DNA from: an uncultured Lentisphaerota bacterium
GTDB lineage: Bacteria > Verrucomicrobiota > Kiritimatiellia > CAIQIC01
Assembly (NCBI GenBank): GCA_903896925.1
Contig: CAITZM010000031.1
Location: 1-64,000, forward strand
Reading direction: 5' to 3'
Length of the DNA stretch: 64,000 nucleotides
A program made the translations under genes and the position numbers. Under the pieces are notes generated by a model, which was not told where the DNA came from, searched no databases, and saw only the letters and a list, made by a program, of their open reading frames with translations. The number at the start of each line of letters is the position of its first letter. The first letter of the stretch is position 1. This document shows, one piece after another, positions 23,789 to 33,961 of the stretch.

Positions 23789-25669
23789 CTACCGCCCGGC
23801 GCTGGCGAGTTTCGGGGCGACGACGGGCAGGATCAGGCAGGAAGCGTGGGCGCCTTCGCAGTGGATGCGGTTGGTCTGCTTCACCTTCGCGCCGGTTTCG
23901 CTCCAAGGCTGGCCGGTGCCGGGGTTGAGGTCGAAGCGCGGGTAGTTGCTGGAGGTCACCGTCGCGCGGATGCGGTGGCCCTTGTTGAAGACGATGCTGG
24001 TGGACCAGCAGTCGACGGTCACTTCCTCAACCTTCCCGGGCGTCAGCGGCTCGGTTTTCTCCAGCGACTTGCGGTAGCGCGCCCGCGCCATGCCCTCGGC
24101 GATCAGGTAGCTCTTGCCGTCCGGATAGACGTCGCACAACCGCACCGAGAGGTCGGTGTCGACGGCGGACGACTCCACGAAGAGCCTCGCCATCACGCGC
24201 CCGGTGACCTCCAGCGGCGCCTCCAGCGGCGCGCTGGTGAAGAGCACGACGTCCCCACGCTGCTCGATCTTGTTCTGGTTCATCGGGCCGCTCGCGAGGG
24301 TCAGGTTGTTGCCGCCGACGGTCGGGCAGGGATTTGCGGGATCGAACGTGTACTCAACCGGCACGCCCGCCGCCGGCTGGCCGGCTGTGAGCTGGCCCCG
24401 GGGCGCAAAATAGAACGGTGTCGCGAGCGCCGGGACCGGCCAATCCCTGGCATAGCGCCACTCGTTGCCGGGCGCCTGCGCGCTGGAGGCGTCGCCCATG
24501 ACGTAGTAGGCGACGGCGGGCAGCTGCTCGACGCCGTTGGACTCGCCGCCGAGATAGTGCTCGAACCACGGGCCGGAACTGTAGGCCTCGGGCATGCGGT
24601 TGTCCCGGAAATGCAGCTCGCCGACGCCTTCCTTTTTTGCACCGCCGTGGGCCCACGGGCCCATCACCAGCTTCTGCTGGCCGCGCGAACCCGCCCCACC
24701 CTCGTGCTGGCGGCCGACGAACTCGTTGAGCGTCGCCTGCGCGAACATGTCGAACCAGCCACCCTGGTGGACCGCCGGCACGTTCATGCTGGAAAACTTC
24801 AATGACGTGTCGAACGTCCGCCAATAGTCGTCATAGGTCAGGTGCGTATGCATCAGCTGCAGCGCCCTGGCATCGAACTTGTTTTGCGTGGTCCAGTTTT
24901 CCACATCGGCCTTGCGGAACGCGCCGCCGATATAGGCGGTGTCGTGGAAGAGGCTGGCGGCGGCGACGATGATGTATTGTGCCCGCAAGCCCGCCGGCGC
25001 CGCGCCGGCAAGAAGGTTTTGTGTGATGCCGCCGGCGGACGCGCCGAGGGTGCCGATCTGGCCGTTGCACCACGGCTGCTGCCGCAGCCACGCGAGCGTG
25101 TCCACGCCGTCCTGATGCTCGCCCCAGCCGCAGCCGACAAACGGGATGTTCTCGCCCTCGGAAGCGAACCGTCCGCGCATGTCCTGGGCGACGAACACCT
25201 GCCCGGCCCGGACGAACGACTGCGCGGCGCCCGCCTGTTGCTGGCGGTTGTAGGGCGTGCGCGAGAGCACGACCGGGAACGGACCGGGACCGGTCGGCAG
25301 GTAGACATCGGTCGCCAGATGGACGCCGTCGCGCATCGCGATGCGAACGGTCTGCGTGTGGACCTGGCCGTAACCCGTCGCCTGCTCCTGCCACCGCGCC
25401 TGCGACACCGCGCCCTCGGCGGCGGCAAGCTTGAAGAGCGCTTTGACCTGCCGCGCCCAATACTCGCCATATTGTTTCCGGACGGCCGCCACGGCGCGTT
25501 CCTGTTCGGCCGGCGAGAGCACGGCGTCGCGGTTGGCATCGAACTGCGGGAAGAGCGCCAGCAACTTGGCGTTGATGCCGTCGTCCGCGCGGGCGGACCG
25601 CAGCGCAAATGCCGCCCCGCACAGCGCCACCACCAGCAGACCCAACCCGATGCGCAGCTTAAGCTTCAT
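23789..25669 (-). CDS. Secreted CocE/NonD-family (S15-type) alpha/beta hydrolase with N-terminal EF-hand
   Basis: The 626-residue protein has an N-terminal signal or anchor segment (LRIGLGLLVVALCGAAFAL). Unusually, a complete EF-hand loop follows at residues 44-55 (DANRDAVLSPAE: D, N, D, V, S, E at positions 1, 3, 5, 7, 9, 12). The catalytic domain is of the CocE/X-Pro dipeptidyl-peptidase type: RTPYNRQQQ, DMRGRFASEGE, nucleophile Ser211 in GASAGG, and a C-terminal jelly-roll (YLIAEGMARARYRKSLEK and NKGHRIRATVTSSNYPRFDLNP). Family enzymes hydrolyse esters or N-terminal peptide bonds. Monocistronic. A calcium-dependent fold or a protein-binding role for the EF-hand is an inference. Confidence 0.9.
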   Translation of the reverse strand: MKLKLRIGLGLLVVALCGAAFALRSARADDGINAKLLALFPQFDANRDAVLSPAEQERAVAAVRKQYGEYWARQVKALFKLAAAEGAVSQARWQEQATGYGQVHTQTVRIAMRDGVHLATDVYLPTGPGPFPVVLSRTPYNRQQQAGAAQSFVRAGQVFVAQDMRGRFASEGENIPFVGCGWGEHQDGVDTLAWLRQQPWCNGQIGTLGASAGGITQNLLAGAAPAGLRAQYIIVAAASLFHDTAYIGGAFRKADVENWTTQNKFDARALQLMHTHLTYDDYWRTFDTSLKFSSMNVPAVHQGGWFDMFAQATLNEFVGRQHEGGAGSRGQQKLVMGPWAHGGAKKEGVGELHFRDNRMPEAYSSGPWFEHYLGGESNGVEQLPAVAYYVMGDASSAQAPGNEWRYARDWPVPALATPFYFAPRGQLTAGQPAAGVPVEYTFDPANPCPTVGGNNLTLASGPMNQNKIEQRGDVVLFTSAPLEAPLEVTGRVMARLFVESSAVDTDLSVRLCDVYPDGKSYLIAEGMARARYRKSLEKTEPLTPGKVEEVTVDCWSTSIVFNKGHRIRATVTSSNYPRFDLNPGTGQPWSETGAKVKQTNRIHCEGAHASCLILPVVAPKLASAGR

Positions 25670-25756
25670 AAAAATATTCCGTGACTCGACTGTATCAGTC
25701 CATTACGTCGGCCGACAGGAAAAGGTTACCGAACGGGTTCGGATAGAGTTTCTTGC

Positions 25757-25833
25757 GGACGGCGCGGCGCGCCGTCCCCACCACCCGCCCGCACGCCAGG
25801 CACCATGGGTAGGGACATCGCGCCGCGATGTCC
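25757..25833. repeat. Pair of REP-like hairpins
   Basis: Two perfect hairpins lie between the hydrolase gene and the end of the repeat-protein gene: GGACGGCGC/GCGCCGTCC with a 3-nt loop (25757-25777) and GGACATCGCG/CGCGATGTCC with a 1-nt loop (25813-25833). They sit downstream of the giant gene's stop and upstream of the hydrolase start. The remainder of 25670-25946 has no gene. Confidence 0.6.
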
Positions 25834-25946
25834 GCCCATTCAAATAACCCACGAGCGGCCCTTGCACCCTTTACAGACAAAACATTCCCCTCGAAACCCC
25901 TTGGACTTGCCGCGGTTATTTCCCGCAGTTTGCTTTCCGGCCCCGG

Positions 25947-28900
25947 CTAGGCTTTCCGCCAACCCCGTCGACGGCGGATGCGGCGGCGGCGCAGGGCGAC
26001 CCCGCCGATCGTCAGGGTCAGCAGGCTTAACGAGGCGGGCTCCGGAACAGCTATCAGCGCGATATCGTTGGCGAGACCATCGCTGCCAGGCGCCATGTAA
26101 TCGTACTGAATCTCGAAAAACTGCGTCGTGGCGCCGCCGCCCAGCACGCCGAAGGTGTCATGGTTCAGCAAGGCCACGCCATCAGCCGGCCCGCCGGCGT
26201 CATCCAGGAAGAAATTATTCCCATCCCACACGGCGCCCGAGTCGTTGCGTATCAACACAAAGGTGGCGCCGGGATGGGTATTGGTGTCATAACCGGCCAG
26301 CGCCAATTGCAGACGGTTGGTCGGGAGCGCGGCAAGGGACACGCTGTTTTGTGCCATCACCTGATCGGCCAGGGCGGTGTTGATCACTTCCACGCGGAAG
26401 GTGCCGCCGCTGATCGTGAGACTCTCGACGCGTTGGGTGCCGGGCGAATTGCCCGGGCTGTAGAGGCCGTCCTCCAAAACGGTCAACTGGCCGACCGTGC
26501 CTGTGCCGCCGAAGGTTGCACCGCCCTGCACGGTGATGGTCCCATCCAGCGAGCCGTTGACGAGCAGCGTTCCGTTGCTGACCACGGTGGCGCCGCTAAA
26601 GGCGCTGCCGTTGCCCGTCAGGTTCAACGTGTGGGCGCCCACCTTGTTGAGTTGCTGTGTCCCGCCGAGCTGGCCGCTCACCACCAGGTCACCGGCCGCG
26701 GTATCGATGGTGCTGCCGGCCACGATACTCACGTTGTTGGAAAGAGTGCGCCCGGCGCCGGACGTGGCCAGTGTGCCGCCGTTCAAGACGACGGTGCCCC
26801 GGCCCAGCACGCTGTCCGCGGCCAGCGCCACCGTGCCGGCGCTGATGGTGGTCCCGCCGCTGTAGGTGTTCGTGTTGGTGAGCGTCAGCACGTTGGCTCC
26901 GACCTTGACCACGCCCAGTGCGCCATTCACCGTATCAGCCAGCGCATTGGTGCAGGTCCGATTACCCGATGTGGTATCGAAGCCCAGGCTCGCGCCGGCG
27001 GCGAAGTTGGTGGTGCCGAGGAGGCTGGCCAGGTCGGCATCGGTCACCGCATTCCACACGGCCAGCACCGCGCCGCCGGACACCGCATAACGCCCATTCG
27101 TGCCCCACCCCGGCAGGGCCTGCGTGCCGGTCAGGGACAACATGCCGCTGCTGACCGTGGTCCGGCCACTGTAGGTGTTCGTACCGGACAAGAGCGTCGT
27201 GCCGCCCCGGTTGGTCAGGGTGCCCGCGCCCACCAGATTCGCGGAGGCGGTGCCGCCGGAGAAGGCATAGGAGGCGCCCGCCAGCACGCCGTTGGAAATG
27301 GCGCCGGCGCTCATGGCGATCGCGCCGTTGGTGGCGGCCAGCCCGCCGAGATTATAGTTGCCGCCGGATACCAGCACCGGGCCGGCATTATGCGCCGCCG
27401 CCGGACTGCCCAGCACGAGCATACCGGCGCTGATCGTGGTGCCGCCGTAGGCGTTCGTACCGGACAGGACCGTCGAGCCACTGAGGTTGATCAACTCGCC
27501 CGACCCGACCAGGTTGGCGCCAGCGGTGCCGCCAGAGAAGACATAATAGGCGCTCACGAGGGTGCCGTTGGACAGCGCGCCGGCCGTCATCGTGATCGCG
27601 CCGTTGGTAGCCATCAGCCCGCCGAGATCATAACCGCCGCCGTTGATCGCCACGGCACCGGCATTGTGCGCCGCCGCCCGCGCGCCCAGCACGAGCGTGC
27701 CTGCGCTGATCGTGGTGCCACCGCTGTAGGTGTTCGTGCCGGACAGCACGGTCGTGCCGCCCAGGTTGGTCAGCGAACCTGCGCCGTTCAGGTTCGCATA
27801 GGCCGTGCCGCCGGAGAAAGCGTAGGTGGTGCCCACCAGCGTGCCGTTGGAGAGCGCGCCGGCCGTCATTGTGATCGCGCCGTTGGTGGCCGTCAGCCCG
27901 CCGAGATTATAGCTGCCGCCGTTGATCAGCACCGGGCCGGCGTTGCGGGCCGCCGCCTGCGCGCCCAGCGTGAGCGTACCGGCGCTGAGCGTGGTCCCAC
28001 CGCTGTAAGTGTTCGCACCGGACAGCGTCAGGGTGCCCGCGCCCAACTTGGTCAACGCACCGGCGTTCGTGATCGCTCCCGCGAGGCCCAGCGTCTGCCC
28101 GCCCGCCACACCCACCGTCGCGTTGGAACGCAGGTCGATGGTGTTGCCCAGGCTGCTGCTGGCGCTGTTGGACAACGCGCCGCCGCCCATGGTCAGCAGC
28201 CCGGAGCCCAGCGTCGCGTTGGCGTTGGCCACCAGCGTGCCGGCGGCCAGCAGTGTCCCGCCGCTGTAGGTGTTCGCACCGGAGAGGAGCGTCGTGCCGC
28301 CCAGGTTGGTCAGCGCACCTGCGCCCCCCAGGTTCGCGGAGGCGGCGCCGCCGGAGAAGGTATAGGACGCACCCACCAGCGTGCCGTTGGACAGCGCACC
28401 CGCCAGCATCGTGATCGCGCCGTTGGTGGCCTTCAAGCCGCCAAGGTCGTAGGTGCCACCGGAGAGCGCCACCGCGCCGGCATTGCGCGCCGCCGCCGCC
28501 GCGCCCAGCGTGAGCGTGCCGGCAGCCAGCGTGGTGCCGCCGCCATAGGTGTTCGTGCCCGACAGCGTCAGCGTGCCCGCACCCAGCTTGGTCAACGCGC
28601 CGGTGTTGGTGATGGCACCCGAGAGGATCAGCGTTTGCCCGCCGGCCACGCCCACCGTCCCGTCGGAACTCATATTGATCAGATTGGCCAGGGTGCTGCT
28701 GGCGCTGTTGGACAAGGCGCCGCCCTTCATGGTCAGCAGCCCGGACCCCAACGCCGCATTGGCGTTAGCCACCAGCGTGCCGGCGGCGAGCAGGGTCCCA
28801 CCGCCGTAGGTGTTCGTACCGGACAACACGGTCGTGCCGCCCAGGTTGGTCAGCGCGCCTGCGCCCACCAGGTTCGCGGAGGCGGTGCCGCCGGAGAAGG

Positions 28901-31900
28901 TATAGGACGTGCCCACCAGCGTGCCGTTGGAAATGGCGCCAGCGCTCATGACGATCGCGCCGTTGGTGGCCTTCAACCCGCCGAGGTCATAGATGCCGCC
29001 GGAGATCGCCACCGCGCCGGTGTTGTGCGCCGCCGCCGCCGCACCCAGCGCAAGCGTGCCGGCAGCCAGCAGGGTGCCGCCACTGTAGCTGTTCGTGCCG
29101 GACAGCGTCAACGTGCCCGCGCCCAGCTTGCTCAATGCGCCGGTGTTGGTGATGGCACCCGAGAGGACCAGCGTTTGCCCGCCGGCCACACCCACCGTCC
29201 CGTCGGAACTCAGATTGATCGGATTGGCCAACGTGCTGCCGACGCTGTTGGACAAGGCGCCGCCGTTCATGGTCAGTAGCCCGGACCCCAGTGCCGTATT
29301 GGCATTGGCCAGCAGCGTGCCCGCAGCCAGCGTGGTGCCACCGCTGTAGCTGTTCGTGCCGGACAGCGCCAAAATGCCCGCGCCGGACTTGGTCAACGCG
29401 CCGGTGTTAGTGATAGCGCCGAGCAGGGCCAGGCTGTTGCCCGCCGTGTCGAGGACCGCATGGGCGGCCAGGTTGACCTTGTTGGTGAGCGCCCACGTTC
29501 CGGCGGCGGCCGACAGACCGCCGCCGGCCAAGGTCACCAGATTCGTGCCCAAGGCGAGGTTGTTGCCGATCATGACGAACCCGTTGCCGATCACGGTCCC
29601 TCCACCGTAGGTGTTGGTGCCGGACAGGGTCAGCGTGCCTGCGCCGGACTTGGTCAACGCGCCGGTGTTGGTAATCGCGCCAAGCAGGGCCAGGTTGTTG
29701 CCCGCCGTGTCGAGGACCGCATTGGCGGCCAGGTTGAGCTTGTTGGAGAGCGTCCAAGTCCCGGCGGCAGCCGAAAGGCCGCCACCGGCCAGGGTTACCA
29801 GATTCGTACCCAACGCCAGATTGTTGCCGATCGTGATGAATCCGTTGCCAATTACGGTCCCGCCGCCGTAGGCATTGGTGCCGGACAGGGTCAGCGTGCC
29901 CGCGCCGGACTTGGCCAAGGCGCCGGTGTTGGTGATCGCGCCCGCGAGAACCAGCGTTTGACCGGTGGCCACGCCCACCGTCCCGTCGGAACTCAAATCG
30001 ATCATATTGGCCAACGTGCTGCTGGCGCTATTGGACAACGTGCCGCCCGTCATGGTCAGCAACCCGGCACCCAGCGCTGTGCTGGCATTGGCCACCAGCG
30101 TACCGGCGGCGAGCAGGGTTCCGCCGCTGTAGGTGTTCGCACCGGAGAGGACCAGCGTGCCGCCCAGGTTGGTCAGAGCGCCCGCACCCGCCAGATTTAC
30201 TCCGACGGTGCCGCCGGAGAAGGTATAGGACGCACCCACCAACGTGCCGTTGGAAATGGCGCCGGCGCTCATGACGATCGCGCCGTTGGTGGCCGTCAGC
30301 CCGCCGAGATTATAGCCGCCACCGGACACCGTCACCGCGCCGGGATTGTTCGCCGCTGCCGCGCCCAACGTGAGCGTGCCGGCGCTGACCGTGGTCCCGC
30401 CGCTGTAGCTGTTTGTCCCGGACAAGGTCAGCGTGCCAGCGCCCGACTTGATCAACCCGCCGGTGTTGGTAATCGCGCCCAGAAGAGCCAACGTTTGCCC
30501 GCCCGCCACACCCACCGTCCCGACAGCACTTAAGTTGAAATCATTGTCCAGGATGCTGTTGGCGTTGTTGGACAACGTGCCGCCCGTCATGGTCAGCAAC
30601 CCGGCGCCCAGCGTCGCATTGGAATTTACCACCAGCGTGCCGGCGCTGATCGTGGTTCCGCCGCCATAGGTGTTCGCGGCGGAGAGGAACGTCGTGCCGC
30701 CCTGGTTGGTCAGCGCGCCCGGGCCCGCCAGACTCGCAGAGACGAGGCCGCCGGAGAAGATATACGCAGTGCCCACCAGCGTGCCGTTGGTCAGCGCACC
30801 GGAGCTCATCGTGATCGCGCCATTGGTGGCACTCAGCCCGCCGAGGTCATAGGTGCCGCCGGACACCGTCACCGCGCCGGCGTTATTCGCCGCCGCCGCC
30901 CCGCCCAGCGCGAGCGTGCCGGCGCTAAGCACGGTCCCGCCACAGTAGGTGTTCGCGCCGGAGAGGACCGTCATGCCACCCAGATTGGTCAGCGCGCCCA
31001 TGCCCGTCAGATCCGCAGAGACAAGGCCGCCGGAGAAGATATACAAAGTGCCCGCCAGCGTGCCGTTGGAAATGGCGCCAGCGCTCATCGTGATCGCGCC
31101 GTTGGTGCCGCTCAGCCCGCCAAGGTCATAGGTGCCACCGGACACCGTCACCGCGCCGGGATTGTTCGCCGCCAGCGCCGCACCCAGCGTGAGCGTGCCG
31201 GAACTGATCGTGGTCCCGCCGCTGTAGGTGTTCGCACCGGAGAGGAGCGTCGAGCCGCCCAGGTTCGTCAGCGCGCCCGCACCCGTCAGATTTGCAGAAA
31301 CAAGGCCGCCGGAGAAGATATACGCAGTGCCCACCAGCGTGCCGTTGGAAATGGCGCCAGCGTTCAGCGAGATGGCGCCATTGGTGGCATGGAGGCCGCC
31401 GAGGTCGTAGGTGCCGCCGGATACCGTCACCACGCCGGCATTGTGCGCCGCCGCTGGCGCGCCCAGGGCGAGGGTACCGGCACCGATCACAGTACCGCCG
31501 CTGTAGGTGTTCGCTCCAGAGAGCGTCAACACACCGGCACCCAGTTTGGTCAGCGCACCGGCGTTGGTAATCGCACCCAGGAGGCCCAGCGTTTGCCCGC
31601 CAGCCACGCCCACCGTCCCGGCGGAACTCAGGTTGATGGCATTGGCCAGGCTGCTGCTGACGCCATTGGACAACGTGCCGCCCGTCATGGTCAACAAACC
31701 GGCACCCAGCGCCGTGTCGGCGTTGGCCACCAGTGTGCCGGCGGCCAGCAGGGTCCCACCAGTGTAGGCGTTCGCGCCGGAGAGGACCGTCGTGCCACCC
31801 AGGTTCGTCAGCGCACCCGGGCCCGCCAGGTTCGCGGAGACAATGCCGCCGGCGAAGGTATAGGAAGTGCCCAGCACCGTGCCGTTGGACAGCGCGCCGG

Positions 31901-33353
31901 CGCTCATCGTGATCGCGCCGTTGGTAGCGCTCAGCCCGCCGAGATTATAGCCGCCACCGGACACCGTCACCGCACCGGGATTGTGCGCCGCCGCCGCCGC
32001 GCCCAGCGTGAGCGTGCCGGCGCTCAGTACGGTCCCGCCGCTGTAGGTGTTCGCGCCGGAGAGGAGTGTCGTGCCGCCCAGGTTCGTCAGAGCACCCGTG
32101 CCCTCCAGATTCGCCCTGACGAGGCCGCCGGAAAAGGTGTACGAAGTGCCCACCAGCGTGCCGTTGGACAGCGCGCCGGCGCTCATCGTGAACGCGCCGT
32201 TGGTCGCGCTCAGTCCGCCGAGATTATAGCCGCCGCCGGACACCGTCACCGCGCCGGGATTGTGCGCTGCCGCCGCCGCACCCAGCGTGAGCGTGCCGCC
32301 ACTGAGCACGGTCCCACCGCTATAGGTGTTTGCGCCGGAGAGAAACGTCGTGCCGCCCAGGTTCGTCAGCGCGCCCGGGCCAGCCAGGTTCGCAGAGACA
32401 ATGCCGCCGGAGAAGATATACGAGGTGCCCACCAGCGTGCCATTGGACAGCGCACCAGCACTCATTCTGAGCGCGCCATTGGTGACGCTCAGCCCGCCGA
32501 GATTATAGCCGCCGCCGGACACCGTCACCGCGCCGGGATTATTCGCAGCCGCCGGCGTACCCAAGGTGAGCGTGCCGGAACTGATCGTGGTTCCGCCGCT
32601 GTAGGTGTTCGCACCGGACAGGACCGTCGAGCCGTTCAGATTGATCAGCGCACCTGCCCCTGTCAGGTTCGCATAGGCGATGCCGCCGGAGACGATGTAG
32701 AACGCACTGGCCAAGGTGCCGTTGGAAATCGCGCCGGCGCTCATCGTGATCGCGACCGGGGTGACATTCAGGCCGCCGAGATCGTAGGTACCACCGGCCA
32801 CCGTCACCGCGCCGGGATTGTTCGCAGCCGCCGGCGCTCCCAGGGCGAGCGTGCCTGCGCTGATCGTGGTCCCGCCGCTGTAGTCGTTCGCGCCGGTCAG
32901 CACCAGCGCGCCCGCGCCTTGCTTGATCAGGCTGCCGCCGCCACCGACAGCGCCGTTGAGCAGGATACTGCAGGCCGCATCGAAGGTTGTGTTGTCGCCC
33001 AGGACAAGATCGTTGTTGATGGTGGCCGTATGTCCGCTGACGTTGTTCACCAGCGGCCCGATCGCACCGCGATTGTTGAACTGCAACGTCCCGCCCTCGA
33101 GCGTGATGGTCCCCGCGCCCAGATTCAAGCGATTGAGCACGAAGCTGCCGGAAAAATCGTTCGCGGCACCGTAGGCGCCGCTGCCGGCGGCGAACGTCAG
33201 CACGTAGTCGGCGCTCCCAAATTCCGCCGGGGCGCCATTGGTCCAGGGATTGCTCGTGCTCCACGTCGCCGGGTTCACCTGGTTGGTCCAGAAAAACTCC
33301 GTCTGCGCCTGCGCGGCTCCCGCCGCCAGTGCCGCCACCACGGCCCATTTCAT
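25947..33353 (-). CDS. Giant autotransporter-associated beta-strand repeat protein with PEP-CTERM tail
   Basis: A 2468-codon gene starting MKWAVVAALAAGAAQAQ, a signal peptide. It is built from PATR-type beta-strand repeats: SGANTYSGGTTISAGTLTLG blocks alternate with YDLGGLSATNGAITMSAG, SNGTLVGTSYTFSGG and NLAGPGALTNLGG; at least 13 units contain the Y(N/D)LGGL strand. The main unit is 93 residues (279 bp). The end is a PEP-CTERM sorting signal: VPEPASLSLL, a hydrophobic stretch, then RRRRIRRRR. Such proteins are surface-exposed beta-helices anchored or exported through an exosortase, which is not in this window. Ser/Thr/Asn/Gly dominate and Cys is almost absent. Adhesion or a matrix role is inferred. 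The in-frame upstream sequence is probably not coding. Confidence 0.9.
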   Translation of the reverse strand: MKWAVVAALAAGAAQAQTEFFWTNQVNPATWSTSNPWTNGAPAEFGSADYVLTFAAGSGAYGAANDFSGSFVLNRLNLGAGTITLEGGTLQFNNRGAIGPLVNNVSGHTATINNDLVLGDNTTFDAACSILLNGAVGGGGSLIKQGAGALVLTGANDYSGGTTISAGTLALGAPAAANNPGAVTVAGGTYDLGGLNVTPVAITMSAGAISNGTLASAFYIVSGGIAYANLTGAGALINLNGSTVLSGANTYSGGTTISSGTLTLGTPAAANNPGAVTVSGGGYNLGGLSVTNGALRMSAGALSNGTLVGTSYIFSGGIVSANLAGPGALTNLGGTTFLSGANTYSGGTVLSGGTLTLGAAAAAHNPGAVTVSGGGYNLGGLSATNGAFTMSAGALSNGTLVGTSYTFSGGLVRANLEGTGALTNLGGTTLLSGANTYSGGTVLSAGTLTLGAAAAAHNPGAVTVSGGGYNLGGLSATNGAITMSAGALSNGTVLGTSYTFAGGIVSANLAGPGALTNLGGTTVLSGANAYTGGTLLAAGTLVANADTALGAGLLTMTGGTLSNGVSSSLANAINLSSAGTVGVAGGQTLGLLGAITNAGALTKLGAGVLTLSGANTYSGGTVIGAGTLALGAPAAAHNAGVVTVSGGTYDLGGLHATNGAISLNAGAISNGTLVGTAYIFSGGLVSANLTGAGALTNLGGSTLLSGANTYSGGTTISSGTLTLGAALAANNPGAVTVSGGTYDLGGLSGTNGAITMSAGAISNGTLAGTLYIFSGGLVSADLTGMGALTNLGGMTVLSGANTYCGGTVLSAGTLALGGAAAANNAGAVTVSGGTYDLGGLSATNGAITMSSGALTNGTLVGTAYIFSGGLVSASLAGPGALTNQGGTTFLSAANTYGGGTTISAGTLVVNSNATLGAGLLTMTGGTLSNNANSILDNDFNLSAVGTVGVAGGQTLALLGAITNTGGLIKSGAGTLTLSGTNSYSGGTTVSAGTLTLGAAAANNPGAVTVSGGGYNLGGLTATNGAIVMSAGAISNGTLVGASYTFSGGTVGVNLAGAGALTNLGGTLVLSGANTYSGGTLLAAGTLVANASTALGAGLLTMTGGTLSNSASSTLANMIDLSSDGTVGVATGQTLVLAGAITNTGALAKSGAGTLTLSGTNAYGGGTVIGNGFITIGNNLALGTNLVTLAGGGLSAAAGTWTLSNKLNLAANAVLDTAGNNLALLGAITNTGALTKSGAGTLTLSGTNTYGGGTVIGNGFVMIGNNLALGTNLVTLAGGGLSAAAGTWALTNKVNLAAHAVLDTAGNSLALLGAITNTGALTKSGAGILALSGTNSYSGGTTLAAGTLLANANTALGSGLLTMNGGALSNSVGSTLANPINLSSDGTVGVAGGQTLVLSGAITNTGALSKLGAGTLTLSGTNSYSGGTLLAAGTLALGAAAAAHNTGAVAISGGIYDLGGLKATNGAIVMSAGAISNGTLVGTSYTFSGGTASANLVGAGALTNLGGTTVLSGTNTYGGGTLLAAGTLVANANAALGSGLLTMKGGALSNSASSTLANLINMSSDGTVGVAGGQTLILSGAITNTGALTKLGAGTLTLSGTNTYGGGTTLAAGTLTLGAAAAARNAGAVALSGGTYDLGGLKATNGAITMLAGALSNGTLVGASYTFSGGAASANLGGAGALTNLGGTTLLSGANTYSGGTLLAAGTLVANANATLGSGLLTMGGGALSNSASSSLGNTIDLRSNATVGVAGGQTLGLAGAITNAGALTKLGAGTLTLSGANTYSGGTTLSAGTLTLGAQAAARNAGPVLINGGSYNLGGLTATNGAITMTAGALSNGTLVGTTYAFSGGTAYANLNGAGSLTNLGGTTVLSGTNTYSGGTTISAGTLVLGARAAAHNAGAVAINGGGYDLGGLMATNGAITMTAGALSNGTLVSAYYVFSGGTAGANLVGSGELINLSGSTVLSGTNAYGGTTISAGMLVLGSPAAAHNAGPVLVSGGNYNLGGLAATNGAIAMSAGAISNGVLAGASYAFSGGTASANLVGAGTLTNRGGTTLLSGTNTYSGRTTVSSGMLSLTGTQALPGWGTNGRYAVSGGAVLAVWNAVTDADLASLLGTTNFAAGASLGFDTTSGNRTCTNALADTVNGALGVVKVGANVLTLTNTNTYSGGTTISAGTVALAADSVLGRGTVVLNGGTLATSGAGRTLSNNVSIVAGSTIDTAAGDLVVSGQLGGTQQLNKVGAHTLNLTGNGSAFSGATVVSNGTLLVNGSLDGTITVQGGATFGGTGTVGQLTVLEDGLYSPGNSPGTQRVESLTISGGTFRVEVINTALADQVMAQNSVSLAALPTNRLQLALAGYDTNTHPGATFVLIRNDSGAVWDGNNFFLDDAGGPADGVALLNHDTFGVLGGGATTQFFEIQYDYMAPGSDGLANDIALIAVPEPASLSLLTLTIGGVALRRRRIRRRRGWRKA

Positions 33354-33961
33354 TCCCAGCTTTATAGCTACCGGCCCCTTCGTCCCTAGCCCCACCAACT
33401 TCACCCGCACCACGACAGCCGCCCGCCTTCGCGCACCGCAAGCTTGCACAAAAACGCGCTTTCGCGTCTCGGTTATTTTAGATAAAGTATGTGGTTTTGT
33501 CGATGCCTCAAAATACCACTTAATGAGTAGTGGGCTGTTGATCCATCTATAGGTGGTAGCGGCAGGGTTGGCTGGAATCAACACAGCGACTGACAAGGTT
33601 CACGGATTTGGAGGATCATGCGGAAATCTTTCCACGGTTCAATCTTGCGCCAAGAATGGGGAGGGAAGGTCTGACGGACTGCCGCGTGGATACTCTACGG
33701 TTGCTAAGCGGAGAAAGCGATGTATCCCGCGAAGACACTAGCTGGGAGCGGCGGCATTCCTGCCGCCGCAGCGGAACCGTCATGCGTGGGTGTTGCACAC
33801 GGTTCTGTGGCCACGGCAAGGCGACCCTACTATGCGGGGCGGTGAGGACACCGCCCCACCCAGCTGGTCAGACGGCTTCGCCCCCTATTCTTGGCGCAAG
33901 ATTCAAGGTTCGGAAAGCACGCGTGCCGGACGCTCCCAGGCCTGGAAAACCGCGCGCGAAA
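33354..33961. other. Intergenic region with a candidate promoter and a MITE-like inverted-repeat unit
   Basis: On the minus strand, TTGAGG is followed after 16 bp by TACTTT (about 33477-33505), a plausible promoter for the giant repeat protein with a leader over 100 nt. Further right, AATCTTGCGCCAAGAAT occurs as inverted copies at 33641-33657 and 33887-33903; the 263-bp unit is listed separately. Near 33935-33944 is CCAGGCCTGG. No gene is supported. Confidence 0.45.
33641..33903. mobile_element. MITE-like unit with 17-bp terminal inverted repeats
   Basis: AATCTTGCGCCAAGAAT (33641-33657) and its perfect complement ATTCTTGGCGCAAGATT (33887-33903) bound 263 bp with no coding capacity. Inside are GC-rich palindromes (GGCGGCATTCCTGCCGCC and a GGGGCGGTGAGGACACCGCCCC-like stem). 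No target-site duplication is obvious and no transposase is present. It may be a non-autonomous element or an extended stem. Confidence 0.4.

Noticed and set aside
29356..30669. Possible CRISPR-like array inside the repeat gene
   Set aside because: The repeats are long (255-540 bp), in frame and coding; there are no short identical repeats with unique spacers.
26160..33389. Long plus-strand open frames opposite the giant repeat gene
   Set aside because: They are antisense shadows of a repeat gene: they recur with the same 279-bp step and have no signal or known domain.
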